Below are positions 36,971 to 46,689 of a DNA stretch of 64,000 nt, one piece after another. Source of the stretch: Clostridia bacterium (GTDB lineage: Bacteria > Bacillota > Clostridia > Christensenellales > Borkfalkiaceae); NCBI GenBank assembly GCA_017463105.1, contig JAFTPU010000001.1, forward strand, positions 100,600-164,599, written 5' to 3'. The notes beneath the pieces were generated by a model. That model did not search any database and had not been told where the DNA came from. It worked only from the letters and a program-made list of their open reading frames with translations. Made by a program: the position numbers and the translations under genes. Numbering within the stretch: the first letter of the stretch is position 1; each line of letters opens with the position of its first letter.

Positions 36971-38320
36971 TTATTTTTTAAATACGACCGTCACCGTCGT
37001 TCCGACGTCGGGCTCGCTTTCTATCGTAAGCTCCGCTTCGTACAGCGCACAGATGTGCTTGACGATCGCAAGCCCGAGCCCCGTGCCGCCCGTCTTTTTC
37101 GAACGGGATCTATCCACGCGGTAAAAACGCTCGCACAAGCGCGGAATGTGTTCCTTGGCAATACCGATCCCGCCGTCGCTTATCCGTAATATCACCGCCT
37201 CGTCCGTCTGCGAAACCGCCGTCTCGACCCAGCCGTTTTCTTTATTGTAATTTACGGCGTTGCTCAAAAGATTCTGCACGAGCTCGAATATCTTCCGTCC
37301 GTCGGCGAGCACGCTCGCGTCTCCCGCCGTTTTGACGGTAAGATTTTTTTCGCGTATCTGTTCCGACTGTTCGGCAACCGCTTCCCGCACGATCTCGCCC
37401 AAGTCGATCTCCACGCGTTCGTCCGATTCTTCGCCCCGTTCCAGACGACTGATCTTCAGCATATCCGAGATCAAGCTCGTCATTCGGAACAGCTCCTTCT
37501 CGATACGCGTCAGTTGTTTTTTCTCCTTTTCGCCCAACGACGGATCCTGCAACAAAAGCTCGGTGTGCCCGCGCATTACGGTGATCGGCGTTTTCAGCTC
37601 GTGCGAAGCGTTGGCAAAGAACTCGCTTTTCTGTCGCACGATCTCCTTTTCCCGCGTCACGTCCGTAAAAATAAGCAGACAGACGATCTCTCCGTCCGTC
37701 GGCATTTTACCCGCGACGGAAAGAAGCTTTTCCTTATAAGCGTACTCAAACGAAAAATCCGTTCCCGCGGCAAGCGCCGCCCCGATACGCTCGCAAAGTC
37801 CCGCACTGTCGATCAGAAAAACGAGTCTATTCCCCACGGCTTTATACGTGCCGTCGAACAGCCGCAAAGCGCTTTCGTTGACAAAGGATATCTTCCCCTT
37901 TTTCCCGATCGCCACGATACCCTGCGAAACGTTGTCGAGCACCGCGCCGAGTTTTCCGCGTTCCCGCTCCTCCCGCGCCATCGCGCCGTGCGTATTCGCG
38001 TTCAGCTCGTTGATCTCGTTGAACAACACGAACAGCTCGCTCTCGCGCGTATCCGCTTTCAAGGGCACGTATTCGCCCGCGTTCAGGCTTTTCAGACTTT
38101 CGCTTACCTCGTTCAATTTACCCGCAAATCTTGCCGACAGCCTATTCGACAAAACGGACGCCGCGATCGGCGAAGCGACGAGCGCGACGATACCGAAAGG
38201 CAACGCCACGCGCAAATACGAATCGATCTCCCCGACGCTCAGCGCAAGCCCCAACAGAAAAACCGACGCAAAGCAAAGCAGGATAGCGCAGAACGTCTCC
38301 CAAAATATCTTCCGTTTCAT
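36971..38320 (-). CDS. phoR: PhoR-type sensor histidine kinase
   Basis: 449 residues. Two N-terminal membrane segments (FWETFCAILLCFASVFLLGL and VALPFGIVALVASPIAASVL) lie close together, with almost no extracellular loop. A HAMP-like linker follows, then a PAS domain (LGAVLDNVSQGIVAIGKKGK), the phosphoacceptor FFANASHELKTPITVM, and the ATPase boxes N (LVQNLLSNAVNYNKENG), G1 (RISDGGIGI) and G2 (KTGGTGLGLAIVK). The tiny external loop argues for sensing via the Pst/PhoU complex rather than a ligand. Last gene of the Pho cluster, five bases after phoB. Confidence 0.93.
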   Translation of the reverse strand: MKRKIFWETFCAILLCFASVFLLGLALSVGEIDSYLRVALPFGIVALVASPIAASVLSNRLSARFAGKLNEVSESLKSLNAGEYVPLKADTRESELFVLFNEINELNANTHGAMAREERERGKLGAVLDNVSQGIVAIGKKGKISFVNESALRLFDGTYKAVGNRLVFLIDSAGLCERIGAALAAGTDFSFEYAYKEKLLSVAGKMPTDGEIVCLLIFTDVTREKEIVRQKSEFFANASHELKTPITVMRGHTELLLQDPSLGEKEKKQLTRIEKELFRMTSLISDMLKISRLERGEESDERVEIDLGEIVREAVAEQSEQIREKNLTVKTAGDASVLADGRKIFELVQNLLSNAVNYNKENGWVETAVSQTDEAVILRISDGGIGIAKEHIPRLCERFYRVDRSRSKKTGGTGLGLAIVKHICALYEAELTIESEPDVGTTVTVVFKK

Positions 38321-38324
38321 GGCT

Positions 38325-38999
38325 TCACCGTCCTTGGAAGCGATAGCCCACGCCGCGAACGGTGATTATGTACTCGCTTTTTCCGCCCGCGTTTTTGATC
38401 TTTTCCCGAAGCGAAGCCACGTGCATGTCGAGCGTGCGCGTTTCGCCGAAAAAGTCCTCGCCCCATACCTCGCGGAAAATATCCTCCCGCGCCACGGTGA
38501 CGCCCGCCTTGCCGATAAGCAACCTCAACAGCTTAAATTCCTTTAACGTAAGCTCGAGCTTCGCGCCGTCGTAAAAGATCTCGTAGGTGTTGTTATCCAC
38601 CGTAAACCCGTCCGCCCGCTCGACGTACAGCTTCGCACGACGCAATTTACTCTTCACCCGCGCCGTCAGCTCGAGCACGGAAAACGGCTTTGCCATATAA
38701 TCGTCCGCGCCCTTATTCAGCCCTTTGACAAAGCTCATCTCGTCCGATCTCGCGCTGACGATGATCACGGGCACGCGCTCGTCCTTTTCCCGTACTTTCG
38801 CGAGTATCGTATACCCGTCCGTATCGGGCAACATAAGATCGAGAATGATAAGGTCCGGCGAGGAAAGGGCGAACGCCTCGAAAAAATCTTTCGCGCACGG
38901 AAATACGCGCACGTCGTATTCCGTCTCAAACGCGCTTTCGTACACCTCCGCTATGCCCTCGTCGTCCTCGACGATATATATATTTGCTCGTCTCTCCAT
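38325..38999 (-). CDS. phoB: PhoB/PhoP-type response regulator
   Basis: 224 residues: receiver domain with acidic pair EDD, phosphorylated Asp in LIILDLMLPD, and Lys in DDYMAKPFS. It is followed by an OmpR-type winged helix (LTLKEFKLLRLLIGKAG, RTLDMHVASLREKI, TVRGVGYRF). Phosphorylated by PhoR under phosphate limitation; it should bind the 11-bp-phased hexamers ahead of pstS. The start overlaps the phoU stop (TGATG). Confidence 0.94.
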   Translation of the reverse strand: MERRANIYIVEDDEGIAEVYESAFETEYDVRVFPCAKDFFEAFALSSPDLIILDLMLPDTDGYTILAKVREKDERVPVIIVSARSDEMSFVKGLNKGADDYMAKPFSVLELTARVKSKLRRAKLYVERADGFTVDNNTYEIFYDGAKLELTLKEFKLLRLLIGKAGVTVAREDIFREVWGEDFFGETRTLDMHVASLREKIKNAGGKSEYIITVRGVGYRFQGR

Positions 39000-39652
39000 C
39001 AGAATTTCAAATGCACTCCCGTTTCGTTATATTTTGTCCACTCCGCAACGTTTACGGCGTGGTCGCCGATCCGTTCGAGATATTTTGCGATCATCATCAG
39101 AACGATCGCCTGATCGCCGTTATCGGCGTCCTTTTTGATGAGTGCGATCAGTTCGTCCTTCACGGTTTCGAACAGATCGTCCATTTCGTCGTCCGCGGCA
39201 ATCACGCCGTCGGCGAGCTTCTCGTCGTTACGGATAAACGAATCGACGCTTTCCCGCACCATCTTCATCGCCAGCTCGCCCATCGCCTTGATATGGGTGA
39301 GCTTTTTGATATACCGCTCTCCCGGCATATGATAGACGAGATCGCCGATATCGCTTGCCTGATCGCCGAAACGCTCGATGTCCGTGATCATTTTGAGTGC
39401 CGTCGACACCTCGCGGAAATCTTTCGCGACGGGCTGTTGCTTGAGCAATATCCGCATACAGCGTTTTTCGATATCCATCTCGTACTCGTCCACACGCTTA
39501 TCGGTATCGCCCACGCTTTTCCCCAGCTCGCGATCGCGGTTTACGAGCGCGTTGATCGCGCTTTCGATCATCGTTTCCGTCAAACGGCACATTTCCACGA
39601 GTTCCGTCTTTAAATCGGCAAGCTCGCTTTCGAATAGTTTTCTTATCGACAT
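38999..39652 (-). CDS. phoU: Phosphate signalling complex protein PhoU
   Basis: 217 residues from MSIRKLFESELADL (SD AAGGAG six bases upstream; a longer start would include the SD). Two three-helix PhoU repeats with the metal-binding E/D-rich motifs: DFREVSTALKMITDIERFGD and a second MIAKYLERIGDHAVNVAEW. It links Pst transporter state to PhoR and restrains phosphate uptake. Lies between pstB and phoB and is coupled to the latter. Confidence 0.95.
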   Translation of the reverse strand: MSIRKLFESELADLKTELVEMCRLTETMIESAINALVNRDRELGKSVGDTDKRVDEYEMDIEKRCMRILLKQQPVAKDFREVSTALKMITDIERFGDQASDIGDLVYHMPGERYIKKLTHIKAMGELAMKMVRESVDSFIRNDEKLADGVIAADDEMDDLFETVKDELIALIKKDADNGDQAIVLMMIAKYLERIGDHAVNVAEWTKYNETGVHLKF

Positions 39653-39731
39653 ATTTTTCTCCTTCATTATACACTTTTCCTTGCGCAAACGCAAGAGTTT
39701 CAACGAAATTTCTTTCAGGGAAATACAGGTA

Positions 39732-40514
39732 TCAACCGAATCTGCCCGTGATATACCGCTCCGTCCGCTCGTCCTTCGGCGACGAGAAAATATCGTCCGT
39801 ATCGCCGTATTCGACCAGCTCGCCCAAAAGGAAAAAACCCGTCTTGTCCGAGATCCGCGTCGCCTGCTGCATATTGTGCGTCACGATCACGATCGTCGTG
39901 GTCTTTTTCAACTCCTCACAAAGCTCTTCGATCTTTCCCGTCGAAATGGGATCGAGCGCGGAGGTCGGCTCGTCCATCAAAATGATCTTCGGCTTCACGG
40001 CAAGCGCGCGGGCAATACAAAGCCTCTGTTGCTGTCCTCCCGAAAGCCCGAGCGCGGATTTGTCCAATCTGTCCTTGAGCTCGTCCCACATCGCCGCCGC
40101 CTTTAAGGACTCCTCGACGAGCTCATCCAGCTCGGAACGCTTTCTGACCCCGAACGTACGCGGACCGTAAGCGACGTTATCGTACACGCTCATCGGAAAA
40201 GGATTGGGTTTCTGAAAGACCATGCCCACGTTTTTCCGAAGTGCGTTGACGTCCGTCGATCTATCGTAAATATCCGCTTCCCCAATCTTGAACTCGCCCT
40301 CGACGCGACAGCCCGATACGAGATCGTTCATGCGGTTGAAACATTTTAAAAACGTGGATTTTCCGCAACCCGACGGACCGATAAACGCCGTCACCTTCCC
40401 CTCGGGGATCTCGATCCCGATATTTTTTAACGCCTGAAAATCCCCGTACCAAAGGTTTGCGTTTTTCACGCTGACGTTTTGCCCGAAAACGGTTTCGTTC
40501 TTATTATTTTTCAT
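39732..40514 (-). CDS. pstB: Phosphate ABC transporter ATPase PstB
   Basis: 260 residues. Walker [11 protein letters not shown]-loop [11 protein letters not shown] (the PNPFP signature is specific to PstB), signature [16 protein letters not shown], Walker [13 protein letters not shown], and H-loop VTHNMQQA. Energises phosphate import at the membrane. Its ATG overlaps the stop of the fused permease gene (ATGA). Confidence 0.97.
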   Translation of the reverse strand: MKNNKNETVFGQNVSVKNANLWYGDFQALKNIGIEIPEGKVTAFIGPSGCGKSTFLKCFNRMNDLVSGCRVEGEFKIGEADIYDRSTDVNALRKNVGMVFQKPNPFPMSVYDNVAYGPRTFGVRKRSELDELVEESLKAAAMWDELKDRLDKSALGLSGGQQQRLCIARALAVKPKIILMDEPTSALDPISTGKIEELCEELKKTTTIVIVTHNMQQATRISDKTGFFLLGELVEYGDTDDIFSSPKDERTERYITGRFG

Positions 40515-42343
40515 TTTTTATCACCCGTCAATTTCTTATTTAATTTTCCCGCGATCCATTCCGCAAGAAGATTCAACGCCAACACCAACACGATCAGTAC
40601 GACGGCGGTCGCGTACGCCTCGTTCGTGTGCCAACCCTCGCCCGCCAAACGATACAACGCCACCGCAAGCGTCGCGCCGTTATCCATATACGAGCTCGGC
40701 GTCGCCCAGATCACGGAACCCATCGTATAGATAAAAGGTGCGGATTCGCTGAGCACTCTGCCCATGGCAAGCACGATCGCCGAAAATATCCCCGGCAACG
40801 CCGACGGCAAAACCACCTTGAATATCGTCCGAAGCTTTCCCGCTCCGAGCGCAAGGCTTCCTTCGCGCAGGGAATCCGCCACCGATTTCAGGCTCTCCTC
40901 CGTCGAACGCACGATCGTTGGCAACAGCATGATACTGACCGTCAGCGAACCCGCAAGGATCGAGCTCGACCCGCCGAATATTTTCACGAAGGTGATCATG
41001 CCGAACAGCCCGTATACGATCGACGGTACGCCGCTTAAAATATCGATCGCGCCCCGTACGAAGCGAACGAATATATTGCCCGACCGCGCGTATTCGTTCA
41101 AAAAGACCGCCGTCATTATGCCGATCGGCACGGCGATTAAAAGACTGAGCGCCACAGCCATCAAAGTCGTTACGACGGAAGGGAAGATCGTGATCTTTTC
41201 GCTTGCGAATTCGAATTTCCCAAACAGCAATTCCCACGACAAGTGCGGTATGCCTTTAAGAAAAATAAAACCGATCACGAGTACGAGGATCACGCCCGAA
41301 ATCGTACCCGACGCGATCGCCGCGCACATTCCGACGTACGAGCTCTTGCCTTTATACGCCACGTTTCCGAAAAAATCCCACACGCGGGCGCGGAAAGCGG
41401 CGAGACCTCGCCCGATCGCCGAGCGTTTTCCGCCGCGTTCCTTTTTCGGCTTTGCCGCCGATCTCACCGCGCGGGAGGACAACGCCCCGAAAACGACGTT
41501 GATAAGAAAGGTAAACGCAAGGAGCACCACGCCCGTCGCCACCAGCGCGCCCTCCTGCAATTCGCCCGCATACCCCATTTCCAATACGATATTCGCCGTC
41601 AACGTGCGGAAGCTGCCGAACAGTCCCGTGGGATACGTCGCGGCGTTGCCCGCGATCATCACCACAGCCATCGTTTCGCCGAGCGCTCTGCCGATACCGA
41701 GCACAAGGGAGGCGGTTATCCCCGACCGCGCGGCGGGAACTACCGTTTTGAATACCGCCTGCGTGTGCGTCGCGCCCAGCGCCACCGCGCCCTCGTAATA
41801 GGAACGGGGCACCGCTTCCAAACTCGTTTTCGAAAGCGACACCACCGTGGGCAGGATCATGACGCCGAGAATGATCGAGGTCGCCAAAAGTCCCGAGCCG
41901 TTATTCGGCGCGATCAACGCCAAAACGGGCAACAGAAACACGACCCCGAAAAAGCCGTAAACGACGGACGGTATTCCCGCCAATAAATTGATCGTTGCGC
42001 CAAGTACCCTTTTTAATTTTTTCGGACAGAAAAACGCTAAAAACACGGCGGTGAAATATCCCAAAATACCGCCCACAAGGAGCGCGCCCGCCGTTGCCGC
42101 AACCGTGCCGACGATCATCGTGAATATCCCGTACGTACCCGCCGTTGCGCCGCCGTACGTATCCGAGCTGCTCGGTTGCCATTCGTCGCCGAACACAAAA
42201 TCGAACACGCCGAGCTTCACGAACGCGGGCGCGCTTTTCACGATCAGGAACACGAAGATCGCCACAACGGCGACGATACACAAAATTGCCGCCGCCGTGA
42301 ACGCGATTCGTCCCGCTCTTTCTTTGACTTTCGTACTCGTCAT
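40511..42343 (-). CDS. Fused PstC-PstA phosphate permease
   Basis: 610 residues, about the sum of PstC and PstA. Residues about 1-300 are PstC-like ([40 protein letters not shown] as EAA loop, [16 protein letters not shown]). A basic linker of about 30 residues ([20 protein letters not shown]) leads to a PstA-like half ([57 protein letters not shown]). Each half has about six membrane spans. No stop or frameshift is visible at the junction, so this is a true single polypeptide forming both halves of the channel. Confidence 0.92.
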   Translation of the reverse strand: MTSTKVKERAGRIAFTAAAILCIVAVVAIFVFLIVKSAPAFVKLGVFDFVFGDEWQPSSSDTYGGATAGTYGIFTMIVGTVAATAGALLVGGILGYFTAVFLAFFCPKKLKRVLGATINLLAGIPSVVYGFFGVVFLLPVLALIAPNNGSGLLATSIILGVMILPTVVSLSKTSLEAVPRSYYEGAVALGATHTQAVFKTVVPAARSGITASLVLGIGRALGETMAVVMIAGNAATYPTGLFGSFRTLTANIVLEMGYAGELQEGALVATGVVLLAFTFLINVVFGALSSRAVRSAAKPKKERGGKRSAIGRGLAAFRARVWDFFGNVAYKGKSSYVGMCAAIASGTISGVILVLVIGFIFLKGIPHLSWELLFGKFEFASEKITIFPSVVTTLMAVALSLLIAVPIGIMTAVFLNEYARSGNIFVRFVRGAIDILSGVPSIVYGLFGMITFVKIFGGSSSILAGSLTVSIMLLPTIVRSTEESLKSVADSLREGSLALGAGKLRTIFKVVLPSALPGIFSAIVLAMGRVLSESAPFIYTMGSVIWATPSSYMDNGATLAVALYRLAGEGWHTNEAYATAVVLIVLVLALNLLAEWIAGKLNKKLTGDKK

Positions 42344-42352
42344 ATCCGCCCC

Positions 42353-43297
42353 TTATTGCAATTCGCCGAATTTCGTGATCTTACCCGTATAAATGCCGTA
42401 AAGCTGCGTTACGGTGAGATCGTTTATCGCCTCATTGGCGGGATTCACAATGACGGCGATCGCGTCGAAGCATACGTTGAACGCCTTTACTTTCGGATTA
42501 TTTACCACTGCCGCGCTCGAAAGACCGATAAAGCTTCCCGTCGCGTCGTCCTCCGCGCCTTTCCGCCCGACCGACGAGCTCTGCAACTCGATCGTAAAGA
42601 TATCCGTCGCCAAAACGCCGTACGCTTCGGCATAGCCCGCCGCCGCTTTTTCGATCAATTTCTGCATCGAAGTAGAACCGTTGACGACGATCTTACCGCT
42701 TGCGCCCGCCGAGGGCAAAGCCGCCTGTTCCTGCCACTCGATCACTTCGATGGGCGACTCGCCCGCATTGGCGCGTTTTGCGCCGTCCTCCGTCCAAACG
42801 CAACCCGCCGCTTCCACGTGCGCTTGCATTTCCGCACTGTATAAATAATTCATGAAATCCGCCGCAAGAGGCGTGAGCTCCACCGTTGCGTTCGTCATGA
42901 TCACGAACGGACGCTGCAATTGATAATCGCCCGCAAGCACGTTTTCCGTCGTGGGCGCAAAACCGTTGACGGAAACCGCCTTTACCGTACTGTCGAGCGC
43001 GCTGAGCGAAACGTATCCGATCGCGTTTTTATCGCTCGCCACCGCCGTTTTTACGTCCCCCGTCTCGCTCTTTTCCAACGCGGTCTTCGTTACGTCCGAG
43101 TATTCTTTTCCGTCCCGTTTACCGCCCAACGCATTCCCGTTTTCGTCTTTCACGAGCTCTTCAAAAGCCGCCCTCGTACCGCTCCCGTTCGTACGGGCGA
43201 CCACCGTAATATTCTTCTCTGCGCCTCCGCATGCTGCTGTGCCGAACGCGCACCCGAGCGCCAATACGCTACACAACAGACCTTTTGCTTTTTTCAT
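42353..43297 (-). CDS. pstS: Phosphate-binding lipoprotein PstS with permuted lobe order
   Basis: 314 residues from MKKAKGLLCSV (SD AAGGAG). Lipobox TAACG-type with Cys23. The usual PstS order is reversed. The segment normally in the second half, ITVVARTNGSGTRAAFEELV with the GSGTR phosphate loop, begins right after the signal. The normally N-terminal part, KIVVNGSTSMQKLIEKAAAG, follows at about residue 195. The protein ends YTGKITKFGELQ, the very sequence that usually precedes the GSGTR half. It is thus a circular permutation. Phosphate-loop residues are retained, so binding is expected. First gene of the Pho cluster. Confidence 0.9.
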   Translation of the reverse strand: MKKAKGLLCSVLALGCAFGTAACGGAEKNITVVARTNGSGTRAAFEELVKDENGNALGGKRDGKEYSDVTKTALEKSETGDVKTAVASDKNAIGYVSLSALDSTVKAVSVNGFAPTTENVLAGDYQLQRPFVIMTNATVELTPLAADFMNYLYSAEMQAHVEAAGCVWTEDGAKRANAGESPIEVIEWQEQAALPSAGASGKIVVNGSTSMQKLIEKAAAGYAEAYGVLATDIFTIELQSSSVGRKGAEDDATGSFIGLSSAAVVNNPKVKAFNVCFDAIAVIVNPANEAINDLTVTQLYGIYTGKITKFGELQ

Positions 43298-43330
43298 TTC
43301 TTTTTCTCCTTCATTTGATTTCGTACCCTT

Positions 43331-43396
43331 ATTATACGCATTTTCCGCTTTTCTATCTATCACCTTTGCGTATAGCGAACGTAAATTTTACGTAAA
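43331..43396 (-). promoter_or_regulatory. Pho-box-like hexamers and pstS promoter
   Basis: Minus strand: TTTACG (43396-43391), five bases, TTTACG (43385-43380), five bases, TATACG (43374-43369), an exact 11-bp period. A perfect TATAAT (43336-43331) follows, but the -35 position (TAGATA) is poor. This is the layout of an activator-dependent Pho promoter. Confidence 0.75.
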
Positions 43397-43430
43397 AAAC
43401 GACCGCCGTTCCGTTTGAGAAACAGCGGTC
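43396..43430 (-). terminator. Terminator after the surface-protein gene
   Basis: GACCGCTGTT/AACGGCGGTC stem with GTTTTTTACG after it on the minus strand. The T tract abuts the first Pho hexamer. Confidence 0.8.
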
Positions 43431-43449
43431 GCGCTTATCTATTATTTAA

Positions 43450-45822
43450 TTATTCTTCGTCCTTTTTCGAAGGCTTTTCCTTTTTTGCCTTTTTGACGGC
43501 TTTCACGTCCACTTCCTCGAGCGTTTCGTCCGAAGGCTTGATGAGAAGCAGAATGATGATCAGGATCAACATCACGCCCGCGATCGCAAACAATACTACC
43601 GAAACCACGTTGTTTTTCAGCCAGTCCGTTTCGCCCTTGATCGAAGCCGCTTCCGATTCCACGACGATCAGCTTGTACGCCGTCGCGCGGGTCGTCTTTG
43701 CCGTAGCGCCTTCCCAATAATCCGCGAGGATCAGATAGTTTCCTTCTTCGATCGTTTGGAAGCTCTTGGAGGATTCGCTCCATTCGTATTCGCCGTCGCT
43801 TTCCTTACCGTTCACGCGGTCGTCGGGCTCGTACACGCGCGTAAAGCAAGCCTTCACTTCCGCCGCCGTGCCGCCGATATTCTTAGCGATCTCTTCCGCA
43901 TATACGTTGAGATAGAAATCGAAATAATTGCCGTCGGTCACGTTGTTCAGACCTTTTGCCTTCACCGCAGTCGCAAGCTGTTTATAGGTGATCGAGGTGA
44001 TTTGACTGTCGTCGTTGAATTTCGCGTATTTGTTCAGATCGATCTTATAAAGCGCGTACGCTTCCTGCAGATCGGTCGCGCCGACAACTTCGAGGCTGCC
44101 GAGCGTATAGCTCTTGTCGAGCACCTCCGTCGACATACGGTCGGACGCCGTCGCGGTGTCCTTTTCTTTTACGTACAGCCCCTTGTTTGCGATCTCGAAC
44201 CCGAACGTGGGGATCTCGTCGATATCCCATACGTTGCTCGAGGTCACGTCGACCAGCTCGCCGTCGAGAGAATATTTCATCGTATTGCCCGCTTTGTCGT
44301 TGGCAAAGATCTTGAACTCGTATTTGCCCTCTTTCGACACCGAAAGGGTAAGGTTGTTATAGGAAAGGCTGGACGAGGTGCTTGCGTTCGTCGAACCGGG
44401 CGCGCGGTAGCTGATCGTAAATTTCAGATTACGGTAGCCGTTGTTATCGCCGATCATCCATTCGAAGGACGGGAACTCGATCTTCGAGTTACTGCCCGCG
44501 TACACTTCGCTTGCGATCTCCGCCAAGCGTTTTTCAAACGCATCCTTTTTCGTTTCGTATTCTTCGACGTTGACAAGCTTGTTTTCATAGCCCGTCACTT
44601 CGCCTTCGCCGTCTTTGATCTCCTGCGGCTCGAGATATTTATAATACGCGCCGCTTTCGTTTCTGTCGAGGATCAGATACGTAACGTCGCCAAACGTTTT
44701 CGTCCGTCCCTCGTTTGCATACCAAGCGAGGTCGTAAACGGCTTTCGCTTCGTTGCCTTCCGCGCCGTTGAACGTGCCGTCCGCAAGGGTCGCCTTGATC
44801 GCCACGTATTCCTCGCCGTTATTCTCGTTGAATACCGTCGTGGTCGTACCGTCTTTTTCGTACACCGTCGAGAAGAAATAGGTCGAGGTGCTCAGCGTTT
44901 TATACGTTTCCTCGCCCGCCGTCGTCGTGGGATTATATTGATAATATTCAAGCGTCGTCGTAAGATTGGAATCTTTCAAAACGTCCACGACCGCATAATT
45001 GAGCGAAAACGCCGTACCGAGCATGAAGCCGTCCAACGCCTCGTTCACCACGAGCACGGGCGCCGCATTGTCGGTCACCTTGGAATCTTCGCTGACGTTA
45101 TCGAAGGTCTGTCCGTTGATCTCGTACAAAAGCACGGTTGCCTTCGCGCCGTCCGCAGGCGTCGTTCCGAGGTCCGCCGTGATCTTCAACGGATTCATAC
45201 TGCCGTATTCGTATTCCGACCAGTTCGCGCCGACGTTTTCGAATTTGCCGATCTCCGTACCGTTCAGTTTCGCCGTAAATTCGCCGTCCGTTTCCGTTTC
45301 GATCAATTCGAACGCGAGAACGTCCCCCGCCTTGATCTCGGGCGCGTTTTCCGCCTTAACGCCGTTCACTTTTATTTCCAAGGCTTCGCCGTTTTTCACA
45401 AACTCTACCTTGTTCGTCGCTTTATCGTTTTCGGTTGCCCAAGCGGAGTCGCTGTCCATCGCAAGCGTTACGCTTGTGAAATCCAGCGTTTTAAACGCGA
45501 ATTTCAGCGTGAGATTTTTCTTCACGCCCTTGGCTTTGTCCTGTTCGTCCGCTTCGTACCATTTGAACGCCAAATCGCGCTTCAGCGTTACGCTACCCTC
45601 GTCGGACAATTCGAACGCCGCAACGTTTTTCGTCGTTTCCCCTGCCGTTATCGTTTCCCTGCCGATCGTCGCGCTGCTCACCGCAAAAATATCGGAAAGC
45701 GCAAACGTTTCCGCCGCCGCAGACGCCTTTACGCCGTCGCCGAGCAACGCCCCGCCGATCGCCGTCGATACGAGCGCGCCCGCAACGAGAAGGGTAATAC
45801 CGGTCAATTTCTTTCTTTTCAT
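43450..45822 (-). CDS. Membrane-anchored surface protein of unknown function
   Basis: 790 residues. N-terminal signal peptide (basic MKRKKLTG, hydrophobic core, ASAAAE cleavage region). A long acidic beta-rich ectodomain follows, and near the C-terminus a single membrane span (VVSVVLFAIAGVMLILIIIL) with a highly charged cytoplasmic tail rich in Lys/Glu. The ectodomain contains a lectin-like stretch at about 50-230 (LKFAFKTLDFTSVTLAMDSD, VLAFELIETETDGEF). Ig-like parts follow, for example KEGKYEFKIFANDKAGNTMK. It has no LPXTG signal. Possibly an adhesin or polysaccharide binder. It has its own promoter and terminator. Confidence 0.8.
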   Translation of the reverse strand: MKRKKLTGITLLVAGALVSTAIGGALLGDGVKASAAAETFALSDIFAVSSATIGRETITAGETTKNVAAFELSDEGSVTLKRDLAFKWYEADEQDKAKGVKKNLTLKFAFKTLDFTSVTLAMDSDSAWATENDKATNKVEFVKNGEALEIKVNGVKAENAPEIKAGDVLAFELIETETDGEFTAKLNGTEIGKFENVGANWSEYEYGSMNPLKITADLGTTPADGAKATVLLYEINGQTFDNVSEDSKVTDNAAPVLVVNEALDGFMLGTAFSLNYAVVDVLKDSNLTTTLEYYQYNPTTTAGEETYKTLSTSTYFFSTVYEKDGTTTTVFNENNGEEYVAIKATLADGTFNGAEGNEAKAVYDLAWYANEGRTKTFGDVTYLILDRNESGAYYKYLEPQEIKDGEGEVTGYENKLVNVEEYETKKDAFEKRLAEIASEVYAGSNSKIEFPSFEWMIGDNNGYRNLKFTISYRAPGSTNASTSSSLSYNNLTLSVSKEGKYEFKIFANDKAGNTMKYSLDGELVDVTSSNVWDIDEIPTFGFEIANKGLYVKEKDTATASDRMSTEVLDKSYTLGSLEVVGATDLQEAYALYKIDLNKYAKFNDDSQITSITYKQLATAVKAKGLNNVTDGNYFDFYLNVYAEEIAKNIGGTAAEVKACFTRVYEPDDRVNGKESDGEYEWSESSKSFQTIEEGNYLILADYWEGATAKTTRATAYKLIVVESEAASIKGETDWLKNNVVSVVLFAIAGVMLILIIILLLIKPSDETLEEVDVKAVKKAKKEKPSKKDEE

Positions 45823-45881
45823 GAAATCGTGCCTCGCAATTTTTTGTAAGCTTTCGCTTTTATACGCTATCGTACTAATCT

Positions 45882-45910
45882 ATTTTACACCGAAAAAGCG
45901 TTTTTGTCAA
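45882..45910 (-). promoter_or_regulatory. Promoter of the surface-protein gene
   Basis: Minus strand TTGACA (45910-45905), 17-bp spacer, TAAAAT (45887-45882). Confidence 0.8.
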
Positions 45911-45957
45911 ACGCATTTTACCGTGATTTTCACTCTTTTTACTTGTTTTTCGAAATT

Positions 45958-46689
45958 TCACTTAATTTCCACGGTTTTTGAAAGATCGAACGCCTTCCAC
46001 GGCGCCTCCGTTTCGGGCGGACAGGCGATAAAACGCATTCTTTCTTTCGTAATCGGATGCGAAAACGAAAGGCAATACGCCCAAAGCGCGAGCTTGCCCT
46101 TCTGCGCGAGCGCGCCGCCGTAGCGCATATCTCCGAACACGGGGTGGGATATTCCCGCCATCTGCACGCGGATCTGGTGCGTTCTGCCCGTATGCAAACG
46201 CACCTCCACAAGCGAATATTTCCCCTTGCTTTCCATTACCTTATAATCGAGCTCGGCGTACTTCGCTCCGTCCTCCGAAGGCGTACAGATATACACCATG
46301 TTATTGACGGTATTTTTACGCAGATAATTGCTCAGCGTGCCGCGTTCCTCGTCGGGCGTACCGCAAAGCACGGTGAGATATTTCTTTTCGAAATCCCCCG
46401 ATTGCAAGCCCGCCGTAAGACGCGCCGCGGCTTTGCTCGTTTTCGCGTATACCATCACGCCGCCCGTGGGTCTGTCCAAACGGTGCACGAGCCCCACGTA
46501 AACGTTGCCGGGCTTATTGTATTTGATCTTGACGTATTTTTTCACCTGATCGAACAGATTGTCGTCCTTGCTTTCGTCGGGACAACAAGCCGTCATCTGC
46601 GGCTTTAAAACGACGATAATATGGTTATCCTCGTATAAAATACCGAATTCGGGTTCGTATGCGTTCTCGTTTTCCTTAATTTCCGTCAT
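45958..46689 (-). CDS. RluA-family pseudouridine synthase
   Basis: 243 residues from MTEIKENENAY (a GTG start seven codons earlier is possible; GGGAGG lies between them). The catalytic Asp is in VHRLDRPTGGVMVYAKT. Further family motifs are EKKYLTVLCG and LHTGRTHQIRVQMAGISHPVFGD. No S4 domain, as in short RluA/TruC-like members. Isomerises uridines in rRNA or tRNA; the site is unknown. It overlaps the 3' end of the upstream methyltransferase gene by 14 bases, so the two are coupled. Confidence 0.9.
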   Translation of the reverse strand: MTEIKENENAYEPEFGILYEDNHIIVVLKPQMTACCPDESKDDNLFDQVKKYVKIKYNKPGNVYVGLVHRLDRPTGGVMVYAKTSKAAARLTAGLQSGDFEKKYLTVLCGTPDEERGTLSNYLRKNTVNNMVYICTPSEDGAKYAELDYKVMESKGKYSLVEVRLHTGRTHQIRVQMAGISHPVFGDMRYGGALAQKGKLALWAYCLSFSHPITKERMRFIACPPETEAPWKAFDLSKTVEIK

